Origin: Enterobacteriaceae bacterium LSJC7
GTDB taxonomy: Bacteria; Pseudomonadota; Gammaproteobacteria; Enterobacterales; Enterobacteriaceae
Direction: 5' to 3'
Assembly (NCBI GenBank): GCA_000302695.1
Contig: AMFN01000002.1
Span: 559,948 to 623,947 of the forward strand
DNA length: 64,000 bases
Both the position numbers and the translations under genes were made by a program. Position 1 is the stretch's first letter. Every line of letters starts with the position of its first letter. Positions 8,017-18,575 of this stretch are shown piece by piece. A model generated the notes under the pieces. That model was given only the letters and a program-made list of their open reading frames with translations, was not told the DNA's origin and did no database searches.

Positions 8017-8079
8017 GGGCAATATGGGCAATATGGGCAATATGGGCAATATGGGCAATATGGGCAATACGGACAATTA
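8017..8079 (+). repeat. 9-bp tandem repeat (GGGCAATAT) before cas8e
   Basis: Five exact copies of GGGCAATAT, then GGGCAATAC and a diverged GGACAATTA, run head to tail and end 51 bp before the cas8e start codon. Perfect short tandem copies can change number by slippage, so this could be a length-variable element in the operon leader. Confidence 0.95.
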
Positions 8080-8130
8080 AGGCGTTATTAACCTTCCGCT
8101 TTAGATTGGGCGTGAACAACAGGAGTCAAA

Positions 8131-9696
8131 ATGGACTTAATCACGGAACGTTGGCTACCGGTTATTACTGCCACAGGCCAGCAAAATAAAATATCGCCGC
8201 TTCAATTATGGGACAATAATATTATTGATGTCGCTTATCCGCGCCCCGATTTTCAGGGTGCGGCCTGGCAGTTTTTGATTGGCCTGCTGCAAACGGCCAT
8301 CGGTCCCGAAGACGAATCAGGCTGGCGCGACGTCTGGCGCACTGGCTTAACTGAGCAGGCGTGGCAACAGGCGCTGGCACCGCTGGTTCTTGCTATGCAG
8401 TTTGGCTCACAAAAACCCGCCTTTTTACAAAGCTTCGAATCGTTGGATGCCGATAACGGCCCCATTGCCGGGCTGTTGATTGACTCCCCCGGCGGCAACA
8501 CGCTCAAACTGAATAAAGACCACTTCATTAAACGCGATGCCTGCGAGCGTATGTGCCCGCACTGTGCGGTGATGGCGCTTTTTACTGTACAGACCAACTC
8601 ACCGGCAGGCGGGGCAGGCTACCGGGTGGGTATGCGCGGCGGCGGGCCGCTGACCACGCTGGTGGTACCTCAGGAGCACAGCCTGCCGCTGTGGAAAAAA
8701 CTTTGGCTCAATGTCACGTCGGGCGATGTTGCCGCACAACCAGAGCAGATGCCGCTGATTTTTCCCTGGCTTACGGCAACATGCACCAGCGAGCGGGCTG
8801 GCAACAGCGTGACGCCGGAAAACGCTCATCCGTTACAGGCATACTGGAGCATGCCGCGGCGCATTGAACTCGACTTTTCACACACCGAAGCCGGAGAGTG
8901 CTCGCTCTGTGGGACACAGCACCACGCCTGCCTGCGAGAAATACGCAGCAAAAACTACGGCGTTCAGTACGACGGCTGGCTTCATCCGCTGTCGCCCTAT
9001 CGCCAGTCGATAAAAGACAACACGGCACCCTGGCTGTCGCTGAAAGGGCAGTCAGGCGGTTTGAGCTACAAAGACTGGCTGGGACTGTCGCTGGAAAGCG
9101 AGGATAAATTTAACCTCACCCGCCCGGCAGGCGTAGTGAGGTCAATGGATAACCGGCGCAAGATGCCGGCGACGTATCTCTGGTGCTTTGGTTTTGATAT
9201 GGATAACGCCAAGGCGCGTTGCTGGTATCAGCACCGGCTACCGCTGGTGCTGACTGACGATCCTGCACGATTAAAGGCGCTACTCAGAGCCGCGGTCGAT
9301 TTATCCATTGCTGCTCTGTCGGTGCTGAAAAAATATCTCAAGAACGCTCTGTACGCCCCAGGTAGCGATGTGTCCGGGGATTTTGGTATATGGGATACCG
9401 CCTGGTGGCGGCAAACAGAAGCGCAATTCCGTTCATTGTTGTCTGCGCTGGCAGACGATCCCGCTCAGCAGCAACCTCAAACGCATCGGGCATTCGCGCG
9501 CTGGGCTAACCACCTGCTTCACCAGATGCTGGTGACCTTCGACGACACCATATTTACCAACTCCGCAAGCGACAGCGCCGTACTGCGTCGCCAGCTGGTA
9601 GCGCGCCAGGCGCTGGAAAAAGAATACCTGAAGCTAAAAGTTCGCAAAGAATTTATCAGTCTCGCGGCTGCGCCGCAGGAGGAAGGGAATGTCTAA
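8131..9696 (+). CDS. casA: Cascade large subunit Cas8e (Cse1/CasA)
   Basis: A 521-residue protein. In Cascade it recognises the PAM and recruits Cas3. The N-terminus MDLITERWLPVIT is typical of the family. Four cysteines in two pairs (CERMCPHC around residue 138, CSLCGTQHHAC around residue 257) form the family zinc site. The glycine-rich GYRVGMRGGGPLTTL segment is the PAM-contacting region. CAGGAG precedes the ATG. It is the first gene of a seven-gene operon and overlaps cse2 by 8 nt. Confidence 0.96.
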   Translation: MDLITERWLPVITATGQQNKISPLQLWDNNIIDVAYPRPDFQGAAWQFLIGLLQTAIGPEDESGWRDVWRTGLTEQAWQQALAPLVLAMQFGSQKPAFLQSFESLDADNGPIAGLLIDSPGGNTLKLNKDHFIKRDACERMCPHCAVMALFTVQTNSPAGGAGYRVGMRGGGPLTTLVVPQEHSLPLWKKLWLNVTSGDVAAQPEQMPLIFPWLTATCTSERAGNSVTPENAHPLQAYWSMPRRIELDFSHTEAGECSLCGTQHHACLREIRSKNYGVQYDGWLHPLSPYRQSIKDNTAPWLSLKGQSGGLSYKDWLGLSLESEDKFNLTRPAGVVRSMDNRRKMPATYLWCFGFDMDNAKARCWYQHRLPLVLTDDPARLKALLRAAVDLSIAALSVLKKYLKNALYAPGSDVSGDFGIWDTAWWRQTEAQFRSLLSALADDPAQQQPQTHRAFARWANHLLHQMLVTFDDTIFTNSASDSAVLRRQLVARQALEKEYLKLKVRKEFISLAAAPQEEGNV

Positions 9697-10282
9697 TACC
9701 GATACGGCCCGCGAGCGGGTATTTACCAGCGATAGCCCCCGCAACGTGTTAAGTAGCTGGTTTAATGCACTACAGCAGCGCAAAGCCTTTTTCGGCGGAG
9801 TACCCGTCAGCGGGCGCGCCTGGCGGGCCGAACTGCGCCGGGCGCAGGCACCTTACGGCGTGATGATGCATGAGGGATTCTATGCGCTTTGCCAGCAGCT
9901 GGAGAAGGTCATGCCGCTGGACAATACCGACCGGCTGGCGCTGGCTATCTTTGCCACAGTGGCCGCGCATGTCGATGCCAACACTACAAAGCCCAGCTTT
10001 GCCGCCCAGTTAGGCGAAAACCTCCAGGGGCGTCCCTGTCTGTCTACGCTGCGTTTTGACGCACTCCAGCAAACCACCGAGCAGGCTGAGTTCTGCCGCC
10101 TGCTTATTCGCGCGGTCAAACTGCGCGGCGGGGCGGGCGTGAATATCGTCTCGCTGGCAGACGGTATTTTCCTGTGGATGCGTGAATGGCAGGCGCGGGA
10201 AGAACATAAGCCGCAAGAGCGCAATCCTTTTGAACGCCACCACATCCGCTGGGCCAGCGAATATCTTTCAGCCGGTAAATGA
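9689..10282 (+). CDS. casB: Cascade small subunit Cse2 (CasB)
   Basis: A 197-residue all-helical protein; two copies line the Cascade belly and stabilise the R-loop. Family features include the LSSWFNALQQ and GRAWRAELRRAQAPYGVMMHEGFYAL helices and the C-terminal RHHIRWASEYLSAGK. It overlaps casA by 8 nt, so translation is coupled, with GGAGGAAGG before the ATG. It is slightly longer than the E. coli subunit (about 160). Confidence 0.93.
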   Translation: MSNTDTARERVFTSDSPRNVLSSWFNALQQRKAFFGGVPVSGRAWRAELRRAQAPYGVMMHEGFYALCQQLEKVMPLDNTDRLALAIFATVAAHVDANTTKPSFAAQLGENLQGRPCLSTLRFDALQQTTEQAEFCRLLIRAVKLRGGAGVNIVSLADGIFLWMREWQAREEHKPQERNPFERHHIRWASEYLSAGK

Positions 10283-10313
10283 CCTCTTACCCCATTTTTA
10301 TAAGGACTTAATC

Positions 10314-11396
10314 ATGACGACCTTTATTCAGCTGCATTTACTTACCGCCTACGCGCCCTCTAACCTTAACCGCGACGACACCGGCCGCCCGAAAACCGCC
10401 AGAATGGGCGGCGTTGAGCGCCTGCGCGTCTCATCCCAGAGCCTCAAGCGCGCCTGGCGCACCTCTGACACCTTTACCCGCGCCCTTAAGGGCGAGCATG
10501 TGGGTATCCGCACGCGGCGTATCGGCACTGAGTTTGTGTATGACCCGATGGTGGCAGCCGGTGTTTCTGCCAAAATCGCGCAAAGCGCCGCCGCGAAAAT
10601 TGCCGGTCAGTTTGGCGCACTCAAAAACGAGAAAAATGCTCCCGAGCGCGAAAACCTGAACATTGAGCAGGTGGTACATATCAGCAACCACGAAAAAAGC
10701 CTGATTGAGCAGCTGGTTGCCACGTTAATTGACGAAAAGCGCGAGCCAGAAGACGCGGAACTCGACCTGTTAAGAAAGCAGGCGCGTAGCGTGGATATGG
10801 CACTGTTCGGGCGCATGCTGGCGTCAAAGCCGGGTTTTAACGTTGAGGCTGCCTGCCAGGTCGCCCACGCGTTGGGCGTGAGCGCCGTGACGATTGAAGA
10901 TGATTTCTTTACCGCGGTGGACGATCTTAATCTTAAAGAGGATGACGCTGGCTCGGCGCATATGGGTGAGCAAGGCTTCGCCTCGGCATTGTTTTACACC
11001 TACATCTGTATCAGCCGCGACCTGCTGCTCGAAAACCTCGGTGGTGATGAGGAGCTAACGGCGAGCACGCTCGCAGCGCTCGCTCAGTCGGCGATGACCG
11101 TGTCGCCCGGCGGCAAGCAAAATAGCTTTGCCTCGCGCGCCTACGCCTCTTATGCGCTGGTGGAAAAAGGCGAACAGCAACCGCGCTCACTGGCGGTGGC
11201 GTTTATGCAGCCGATTCGCGGTGACAGCCAGCTTGAGCAGGCGATTAACCAGATCGAGGAGAAGTGCCGCGGTTTTGATAAAGCCTACGGAAACTGTGCG
11301 GATCGGCGCTTTGTGCTGAATGTCGAGGGTGGCAGCAGCATGCTGGAGGCATCTACCGGCTCGCTGCCCGAACTACTGGACTTTGTACGTCAGTAA
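10314..11396 (+). CDS. casC: Cascade backbone subunit Cas7e (CasC)
   Basis: A 360-residue protein; six copies form the crRNA-binding backbone. The family N-terminus TTFIQLHLLTAYAPSNLNRDD, GVERLRVSSQSLKRAWRTS and the C-terminal GGSSMLEASTGSLPELLDF support the call. The ATG at 10314 follows AAGGACTTAATC; a longer in-frame extension overlaps casB and lacks a ribosome site. The thumb region includes the SPGGKQNSFASR segment. Confidence 0.96.
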   Translation: MTTFIQLHLLTAYAPSNLNRDDTGRPKTARMGGVERLRVSSQSLKRAWRTSDTFTRALKGEHVGIRTRRIGTEFVYDPMVAAGVSAKIAQSAAAKIAGQFGALKNEKNAPERENLNIEQVVHISNHEKSLIEQLVATLIDEKREPEDAELDLLRKQARSVDMALFGRMLASKPGFNVEAACQVAHALGVSAVTIEDDFFTAVDDLNLKEDDAGSAHMGEQGFASALFYTYICISRDLLLENLGGDEELTASTLAALAQSAMTVSPGGKQNSFASRAYASYALVEKGEQQPRSLAVAFMQPIRGDSQLEQAINQIEEKCRGFDKAYGNCADRRFVLNVEGGSSMLEASTGSLPELLDFVRQ

Positions 11397-11407
11397 AGGA
11401 CGCAACC

Positions 11408-12145
11408 ATGACACAGTATCTGGTGTTTCAACTATACGCGCCGCTTGCGTCGTGGGGCGTGGAGGCCGTGGGCGAGGTGCGCCATACGGCGGCGGTCCCG
11501 GGGCGCTCGGCGCTGCTGGGGCTGCTTGGCGCGGCGCTCGGTATTAAGCGTGAGGAAGAAGCGCGGCTTAACGCGTTCAATCAGCATTACTACTTTGCCG
11601 TTTGCCCGCGTTCCACACAGGAGGCGTGGCTGCGCGACTACCACACGGTCAGCATGCCGCGTGAGAATAAAAAGCGTCGCTACTTCACGCGTCGTGATGA
11701 ATTGCTTCTGGCACCTGATGAAGTGGGAACCATCGTCACGCAGCGGGAATACCGCAGCGATGGCTATTACCAGGTAGCGGTGAGGGCGACCGGGCAGGCG
11801 CCGTATTCGCTGGCCGCACTCCAGAGCGCGCTGGAAAAACCGCATTTCCCGCTTTATATGGGGCGCAAGGCCTGCCCGTTGGCGTTACCGCTGGCGCCTT
11901 ATATCGCAACCGGCACGCTGGTTGAGGTGATGAGGCAGGCCGAGCAGCGTTTTTCTGCTGATGATAACAGCGGGCTAAATGCAATTCTGGATAGCTGTGC
12001 CGAGTGCTACTGGGACGATCCTGATGAAAGCAGCATCCCGGTTCGTGAGCAGCGCTGGTGTGGCGACAGGCCGGTGAGCCGCCAGCGCTGGCAGTTTGCT
12101 GAACGCCTTTGTTTTGTCGGAACGCTACCCAGGGAGGGAGGCTGA
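11408..12145 (+). CDS. casD: Cascade subunit Cas5e (CasD)
   Basis: A 245-residue RAMP-fold protein that caps the 5' handle of crRNA. Family segments are YLVFQLYAPLASWG at the N-terminus, the glycine-rich PGRSALLGLLGAALGI, REYRSDGYYQVAV and FPLYMGRKACPLALP. GGACGC precedes the ATG. The stop overlaps the casE start by one base (TGATG). Confidence 0.95.
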   Translation: MTQYLVFQLYAPLASWGVEAVGEVRHTAAVPGRSALLGLLGAALGIKREEEARLNAFNQHYYFAVCPRSTQEAWLRDYHTVSMPRENKKRRYFTRRDELLLAPDEVGTIVTQREYRSDGYYQVAVRATGQAPYSLAALQSALEKPHFPLYMGRKACPLALPLAPYIATGTLVEVMRQAEQRFSADDNSGLNAILDSCAECYWDDPDESSIPVREQRWCGDRPVSRQRWQFAERLCFVGTLPREGG

Positions 12146-12806
12146 TGTATTTATCCCGTGTTCGTATTGTGCTCTCGCGCCTCACGCCACAGATGATGGA
12201 GAAATGGGAGAGCACTCAGCCCTACGTCTCTCATCAGTGGCTGTGGCAGTTGTTTCCCGCAAGCGTTACGCGAAATTTTCTTTTTCGTCAGGAGAATAAT
12301 GAGTGTTTTTATGTGCTGTCGCAGGAGCCACCGCTGGCGTGTCACGATTTGTTTATTGTTGATACCAAACCCTGGCAACCGCAGCTAAGTTCAGGCATGC
12401 AGCTAATGTTCCAGCTGCGGGCAAACCCGGTAGTCACGCGCCAGAAAAAACGCAGCGATGTGCTGATGGATGCAAAGTATCAGGCGAGAGCACAGGGACT
12501 GGCGCCAGAAGCCGTATGGCAGTTGCAGCAGCAGGCGGCGTTCGACTGGCTGGTGAGGCAGGGCGAGCAGCACGGTTTTATGCCGCATGCCCCGGTGGAT
12601 GATGAGCTCTGGGGAGCCTTTCACTCCAGCGAGCAGCACCGGTTTGTACGCCGCCAGGGCGAAAAGCCGATAGTGTTTAGCAGCGTTGATTATGCCGGTA
12701 GCCTGGAAGTGACAGATCCGCTGCGCTTCACCGAGGCGCTGTGTAACGGTATCGGTAAGAGCAAGGCGCTGGGCTGCGGGCTGATGTTAATCAAAAGGAT
12801 ACGCTA

Positions 12807-12807
<1 letters not shown>
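12145..12807 (+). CDS. casE: crRNA endoribonuclease Cas6e (CasE)
   Basis: A 220-residue protein that cuts the repeat hairpin and stays bound to the crRNA 3' end. The N-terminus MYLSRVRIVLSRLTP and H30 in SHQWLWQLFP match the family, and H30 is likely the catalytic histidine. The C-terminal glycine-rich loop GIGKSKALGCGLMLI is the RNA-binding signature. The start at 12145 is chosen for its overlap with casD and the AGGGAGGGAGG before it. It overlaps cas1 in TAATG. It would also be the enzyme to process the mini-CRISPR at 7652-7729. Confidence 0.95.
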
Positions 12808-14019
<1,212 letters not shown>

Positions 14020-14103
14020 GTTAGTGTTCTTTAAAAAGTGGGAAATGGTGGTGGATTTTTTGATGTCAAAAAATCAATTAATATTCAGTTGGTTATCTTT
14101 AGA
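14020..14103 (+). promoter_or_regulatory. CRISPR array 1 leader
   Basis: An A+T-rich stretch between cas2 and the first repeat. It shares the blocks GGTGGATTTTT and CAGTTGGTTAT-N-TTTAG with the sequence before array 2, which suggests conserved leader elements for transcription and spacer insertion. Confidence 0.75.
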
Positions 14104-15231
14104 GTGTTCCCCGCGCAAGCGGGGATAAACCCAATCCACACTGAGGTCACAACTCCTGGCCCGAGTGTTCCCCGCGCAAGCGGGGATAAACCGTCAGATC
14201 TACCGATCCCCATGTTGCCATTTCAGTGTTCCCCGCGCAAGCGGGGATAAACCGGTTTGATGGTTACGATATCAGACCGAATATGAGTGTTCCCCGCGCA
14301 AGCGGGGATAAACCGGGTGACGTATACTTATACAGGTAAACAGCACCGTGTTCCCCGCGCAAGCGGGGATAAACCGGTTGGTCCAGTACACCATGAGGTA
14401 TGGACCGTGTGTTCCCCGCGCAAGCGGGGATAAACCGGTAAGCGGATAAATCGATCTATGAGAGGATCTGTGTTCCCCGCGCAAGCGGGGATAAACCGTA
14501 ATCACCGGTGTGGTGTCGTCGGTGCTGCCGGTGTTCCCCGCGCAAGCGGGGATAAACCGAAACGACACAGAGTTTACGGGAAGATTATTTGGTGTTCCCC
14601 GCGCAAGCGGGGATAAACCGGATGTCGCTCTGGTTTGTCTGATGGATAACACGTGTTCCCCGCGCAAGCGGGGATAAACCGAATGTCTAAAACAATTGCC
14701 AGATTCTCCAACTGTGTTCCCCGCGCAAGCGGGGATAAACCGAGGCGGCAAACTTATCGTATCTAACGGAATGCGTGTTCCCCGCGCAAGCGGGGATAAA
14801 CCGACCGGGCGGCATTTCTAAACGATTTACCATTCGTGTTCCCCGCGCAAGCGGGGATAAACCGAGAAATTATCGTTAAACCTAACTACATTATGGGTGT
14901 TCCCCGCGCAAGCGGGGATAAACCGATTACCTCCGGGGCGAGTCTGGATGAGCACCTGTGTTCCCCGCGCAAGCGGGGATAAACCGCGCGGGGACATTTC
15001 CCCGGCAGTAAAATTGGTGTGTTCCCCGCGCGAGCGGGGATAAACCGTTATCAACCGGTGCAGGTTCGAAGCCAGCATCGTGTTCCCCGCGCGAGCGGGG
15101 ATAAACCGCTGGAATGCTTTAGGCATTGATGGCGCAGTGAGTGTTCCCCGCATGAGCGGGGATAAACCGTGAATATGATAAGAAGCGGGCGAGCAATCCT
15201 AAGTATTCCCCGCGCAAACGGGGCCAAACCC
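14104..15231 (+). CRISPR. CRISPR array 1, type I-E, 19 repeats and 18 spacers
   Basis: 29-nt repeats recur every 61 nt from 14104, with 32-nt spacers. Each has the stem CCCCGC/GCGGGG with loop GCAA and the 3' handle ATAAACCG. Repeats 16 and 17 have loop GCGA, repeat 18 reads GCATGAGC, and repeat 19 (15203-15231) is strongly diverged (GTATT..., GGCCAAACCC) after a 33-nt spacer, so the far end is the old end. The first repeat ends in C instead of G. The leader lies at the cas2 side, so crRNAs are read on the plus strand. All spacers differ from one another; I could not identify their targets. Confidence 0.99.
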
Positions 15232-15352
15232 GCTGTTATTGCACCAGTCGCTAACCTGGGCAAACCCTGTGCATTTAAGTCGAAACAAATGCAGGTCCAT
15301 CCTGCCGCTAACACCTTGAGCCCAACCCCAACCAACGAAAATCACAAAAGCA
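15232..15352. other. Trailer between array 1 and the tRNA terminator
   Basis: A non-coding tail after the last degenerate repeat. I see no further repeat unit or ORF. Confidence 0.5.
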
Positions 15353-15380
15353 AAAAGCCCGCACAAGGCGGGCTTCTTTA
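15353..15380 (-). terminator. Terminator of the second tRNA-Asn
   Basis: The stem AGCCCGC/GCGGGCT with loop ACAAG is followed on the minus strand by T-rich sequence. It could also stop rightward transcription from the CRISPR array. Confidence 0.8.
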
Positions 15381-15384
15381 AATC

Positions 15385-15460
15385 TGGCTCCTCTGACTGG
15401 ACTCGAACCAGTGACATACGGATTAACAGTCCGCCGTTCTACCGACTGAACTACAGAGGA
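15385..15460 (-). tRNA. tRNA-Asn (GTT), second copy
   Basis: Identical to the copy at 2042-2117, with intact acceptor, anticodon and T arms and encoded CCA. It lies between the CRISPR array and nac; a tRNA-Asn also neighbours nac in E. coli. Confidence 0.97.
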
Positions 15461-15555
15461 ATTGTTTTAACCGGGCGCATAGTAACGATGCCAGGCGTGG
15501 TTGTCAAAGCCAGATTAGCTGTGCAGATACTGTTTGCTGACAAATTCAGCAACAG

Positions 15556-15685
15556 GCGCTCCGTTTTGGTGCATTGGTTTGCCTTATGGGGCAGCGCCTT
15601 CAGCCATTGGCTAAAAGGATGTTTTCTATATCATTGTTTTAATTTGATTTTAAGGTGAGTTAACAAAGCTGGCAAACATCTTGCA
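15556..15685 (+). promoter_or_regulatory. Sigma-54 promoter and possible NtrC site of nac
   Basis: TGGCAAACATCTTGCA (15670-15685) matches the -24/-12 sigma-54 pattern (TGGCA-N6-TTGCA), 47 bp before nac. About 100 bp upstream, GCGCTCCGTTTTGGTGC (15556-15572) resembles the dyad NtrC enhancer. nac is known to be NtrC/sigma-54 controlled. Confidence 0.75.
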
Positions 15686-15732
15686 AATATCCTGATACGC
15701 AGCTTGCGCTGTTATCCCGTTCAGGAGGCAAT

Positions 15733-16650
15733 ATGAATCTCAGACGTCTGAAGTACTTCGTGAAAATCGTTGATATCGGTAGCCTGACCCAGGCCGCCGA
15801 GGTTTTGCATATCGCACAACCGGCGCTGAGCCAACAGGTGGCAACCCTTGAAGGTGAACTCAATCAGTTGTTGCTTAACCGCACGCGGCGCGGCGTGACG
15901 CCCACCGAAGCCGGGAAAATACTCTATACCCATGCTCGCACCATCCTGCGCCAGTGCGAGCAGGCACAGCTGGCGGTGAACAATATCGGTCAGCCTCTGT
16001 GTGGACAGGTATCAATAGGGCTGGCACCGGGTACAGCAGCATGTTCGGTCACCATGCCGCTGTTGCAGGCGGTGCGGGCAGAATTGCCAGAGGTACAGGT
16101 GTTTTTACATGAAAACAGTGGCTCGGTGCTTAACACTAAACTGTTAAACGGGCAGCTGGATATGGCGGTGCTCTACGACCGTGCTCCCACGGCCGGCATC
16201 GTCAGCCAGACGTTGCTCAAAGAAGACCTGTTTCTGGTCGGCACGCGGGATTGCCCCGGTACCAGCGTGGATTTAGCCACCGTGGCGCAGATGAGTCTTT
16301 TCCTGCCGCGTGACTACAGCGCAGTGCGCAGGCGTGTGGACGAGGCGCTGTCGCTGCGCAGGTTGAGTGCGCGGGTTATCGGTGAAATTGAATCCGTTGC
16401 GACCATGACGGCGGCTATCGCCAGCGGCATGGGGATGACCGTGCTGCCGGAGTCGGCCGCGCGTGCGCTATCGGGTACCACTAACGGCTGGATGGCGCGC
16501 ATCACGTCGCCAACGCTGAACCTGCCGCTGTCGATTAATTTGTCGGCGCGGCTGTCGCTGTCGCCACAGGCTCAGGCGGTGAAGGACATTCTGCTGTCGC
16601 TGGTGAGTCGTCCGCTGCTGGAAAACCGTGAGTTAATGCTGGTGGGGTAA
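15733..16650 (+). CDS. nac: Nitrogen assimilation control protein Nac (LysR family)
   Basis: A 305-residue LysR-type regulator, the length of known Nac. It activates or represses genes of nitrogen assimilation when NtrC is active. The N-terminal winged helix (MNLRRLKYFVKIVDIGSLTQAAEVL; HTH about 18-37) and the Nac-typical effector domain (TLLKEDLFLVGTRDCPG, SVATMTAAIASGMGMTVLPES) are seen. CAGGAGG precedes the ATG. It is followed by cbl in the same direction, as in E. coli. Confidence 0.95.
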   Translation: MNLRRLKYFVKIVDIGSLTQAAEVLHIAQPALSQQVATLEGELNQLLLNRTRRGVTPTEAGKILYTHARTILRQCEQAQLAVNNIGQPLCGQVSIGLAPGTAACSVTMPLLQAVRAELPEVQVFLHENSGSVLNTKLLNGQLDMAVLYDRAPTAGIVSQTLLKEDLFLVGTRDCPGTSVDLATVAQMSLFLPRDYSAVRRRVDEALSLRRLSARVIGEIESVATMTAAIASGMGMTVLPESAARALSGTTNGWMARITSPTLNLPLSINLSARLSLSPQAQAVKDILLSLVSRPLLENRELMLVG

Positions 16651-16756
16651 GCCATGAGGCTTATGCTTTATCAGAATAATATGAATTTTTTTATTATTTT
16701 ATATTCAGTGCCGCTGCTTTAACAATGTCGTTACATCACTTGGTAGCGGAGGCGGC

Positions 16757-17695
16757 GTGAACTTCCAGCAATTAAAAATTATCCGTGAGGCAGCACGGTG
16801 CGATTTCAATCTGACCGAGGTGGCCGCAACGCTGTATACCTCGCAGTCAGGCGTGAGTCGGCATATCCGTGAACTGGAAGAGGAGCTGGGCGTAGAGCTG
16901 TTCATTCGTCGCGGCAAGCGTTTACTGGGGATGACGGAACCCGGCAAGGCGCTGCTCACCAGCGCCGAACGCATTCTCAACGAGGCGGGTAATGTGCGTC
17001 GGCTGGCAGAGCTGTTTAGCGATGACGCCTCCGGCGTGCTGACCATCGCGACCACACACACGCAGGCGCGCTACAGTTTGCCTGCGGTGATCAAAACCTT
17101 CCGTGAGCATTACCCTGGCGTGCGCCTGGAACTTATCCAGGGCACGCCTGCGGAGATCGATGCATTACTGCAAAGCGGGGCAGCAGATATCGGGATTGCC
17201 AGCGAGCGGCTGAACAACGATCCGCAGCTGGTGGCCTATCCGTGGTTGCGCTGGCACCACAGCCTGCTGCTACCGCAGGGGCACCCGTTGAGCCACATAT
17301 CGCCGCTCACGCTTGAAGATATTGCCGCATGGCCGCTGGTGACTTACCGCCAGGGGGTGACCGGGCGTTCGCGTATTGATGAGGCGTTTATGCGCCGTGG
17401 GTTGACGCCAGATGTGGTGTTGAGCGCTCAGGACTCAGACGTGATTCGCACTTATGTGGAGCTTGGCCTGGGTATTGGCCTGGTGGCGGAGCTGGCGGCG
17501 GGGATTGAGGACGATAATCTGGTGCAGCGTGATACGCATCATCTGTTTGGCGCAAATACCGTCTGGCTTGGGCTACGCCGCGGTCAGCTTCAGCGCAACT
17601 ACGTCTGGCGCTTTATCGGTCTGTGCAACCCATCACTCACCGCAGAAGAAATCAAACGTCAGGCGCTGACCGGCGAGCCGGATTATCAGATTTAA
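16757..17695 (+). CDS. cbl: LysR-type regulator Cbl (CysB-like)
   Basis: A 312-residue protein from a GTG start after GCGGAGG. Cbl activates genes for use of organosulfur compounds during sulfate starvation and senses adenosine 5'-phosphosulfate. The CysB-type N-terminus NFQQLKIIREAARCDFNLTEVA and the effector segment IATTHTQARYSLP are diagnostic. It lies 106 bp after nac; in E. coli the two genes are also adjacent and Nac affects cbl. Confidence 0.94.
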   Translation: MNFQQLKIIREAARCDFNLTEVAATLYTSQSGVSRHIRELEEELGVELFIRRGKRLLGMTEPGKALLTSAERILNEAGNVRRLAELFSDDASGVLTIATTHTQARYSLPAVIKTFREHYPGVRLELIQGTPAEIDALLQSGAADIGIASERLNNDPQLVAYPWLRWHHSLLLPQGHPLSHISPLTLEDIAAWPLVTYRQGVTGRSRIDEAFMRRGLTPDVVLSAQDSDVIRTYVELGLGIGLVAELAAGIEDDNLVQRDTHHLFGANTVWLGLRRGQLQRNYVWRFIGLCNPSLTAEEIKRQALTGEPDYQI

Positions 17696-17813
17696 GCTAC
17701 GTACAGCCGCTCTGTTGCACGCAGGTCGAGGGTGACAAACTCGCTCACGTGCACAGAGACGGCTGCCTGCATAGTAGAAGACGTTTGCTGCGGCCCACAA
17801 CTGGCGGCTCTGC

Positions 17814-18575
17814 TTATTCGGCCCTGAATATTTCACAGGCATGTTTGGTGATATGCGCATAAGCGGTATCAGAAAGGTGGCTGTCGGTAATAATGCTGGT
17901 AAAGCGCGAAATAGGCAGCGCCATAAAGGTGGCAACCTGATTAAATTTAGAACTGTCGCACAGCAAAATATTTTGATTACTCACCCGGCTGACCGTTTCT
18001 TTAACCGGCACTTTGTTCTCATCTGGCGTGAAAATCCCCCTGAAATCCCAACTGCTGGCAGAAATAAACGCGGTATCTATTGCCAGATGGCGCAGCGTGC
18101 GGGCGGCTGACTCGCCCACGCAGGAGCGGTTTTCACGGCACACCGCACCGCCGGTGTGGATAACCTGGCACTGGCCGGACTCAATCAGTAAACCGGTTAT
18201 TTCAAAGTCGTTGGTGACAATCTGTAAATCACTGCGCGTGAGCAATTCGCGCGCCAGTGCCAGTGTGGTTGTCCCGGCGTCCAGATAAATGCAGCTGCCC
18301 TGGGCAATACGGCTGGCTGCCAGCTTGCCGATAGCCTCTTTTTCTGCGCTGAACAGCGTGCTTTTGATTAAATGGCTGGGCTCTGTTGCCAGGCGGCTTG
18401 CTGAGCGCACACCGCCGGTGACGCTCACCAGCAGCCGCTGTTGTTCAAGTTTGCCAATATCGCGCCGGATGGTCATGTGTGAGACACCCAGCGTCTCTAC
18501 CAGCTCGTTAATGCTGACCACGCCGCGTTGAGCCAGCACTTCCAGGATTTTTTGATGACGTTCAACAGGAATCAA
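17814..18575 (-). CDS. DeoR/GlpR-family regulator of the sugar-acid operon (YgbI-like)
   Basis: A 253-residue protein with an N-terminal DeoR winged helix (VSINELVETLGVSHMTIRRDIGKLEQQ, about 20-45) and a C-terminal sugar-phosphate sensor domain (YLDAGTTTLALA, IVTNDFEI, VPVKETVSRVS). The start is TTG at 18575 with AGAGGAAA seven bases before it. It is divergent from ltnD, as ygbI is from ygbJ in E. coli, and probably represses that operon until a phosphorylated intermediate appears. Confidence 0.85.
   Translation of the reverse strand: MIPVERHQKILEVLAQRGVVSINELVETLGVSHMTIRRDIGKLEQQRLLVSVTGGVRSASRLATEPSHLIKSTLFSAEKEAIGKLAASRIAQGSCIYLDAGTTTLALARELLTRSDLQIVTNDFEITGLLIESGQCQVIHTGGAVCRENRSCVGESAARTLRHLAIDTAFISASSWDFRGIFTPDENKVPVKETVSRVSNQNILLCDSSKFNQVATFMALPISRFTSIITDSHLSDTAYAHITKHACEIFRAE

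Larger units (their letters stand above)
7525..8130. other. 606-bp regulatory region between ccdB and cas8e
   Basis: No ORF of convincing size lies here. It is A+T-rich and holds a degenerate two-repeat mini-CRISPR (7652-7729, minus strand), a 13-nt palindrome ATATCCTGGATAT (7741-7753), two candidate rightward promoters and a 9-bp tandem repeat before cas8e. In E. coli K-12 the equivalent cas3-casA interval carries the H-NS/LeuO-controlled Cascade promoter. Confidence 0.7.

Noticed and set aside
14272-15335. Several open frames with repeated FIPACAGNT and YPRLRGEH peptides
   Set aside because: They are translations of the CRISPR repeats and spacers, not genes.
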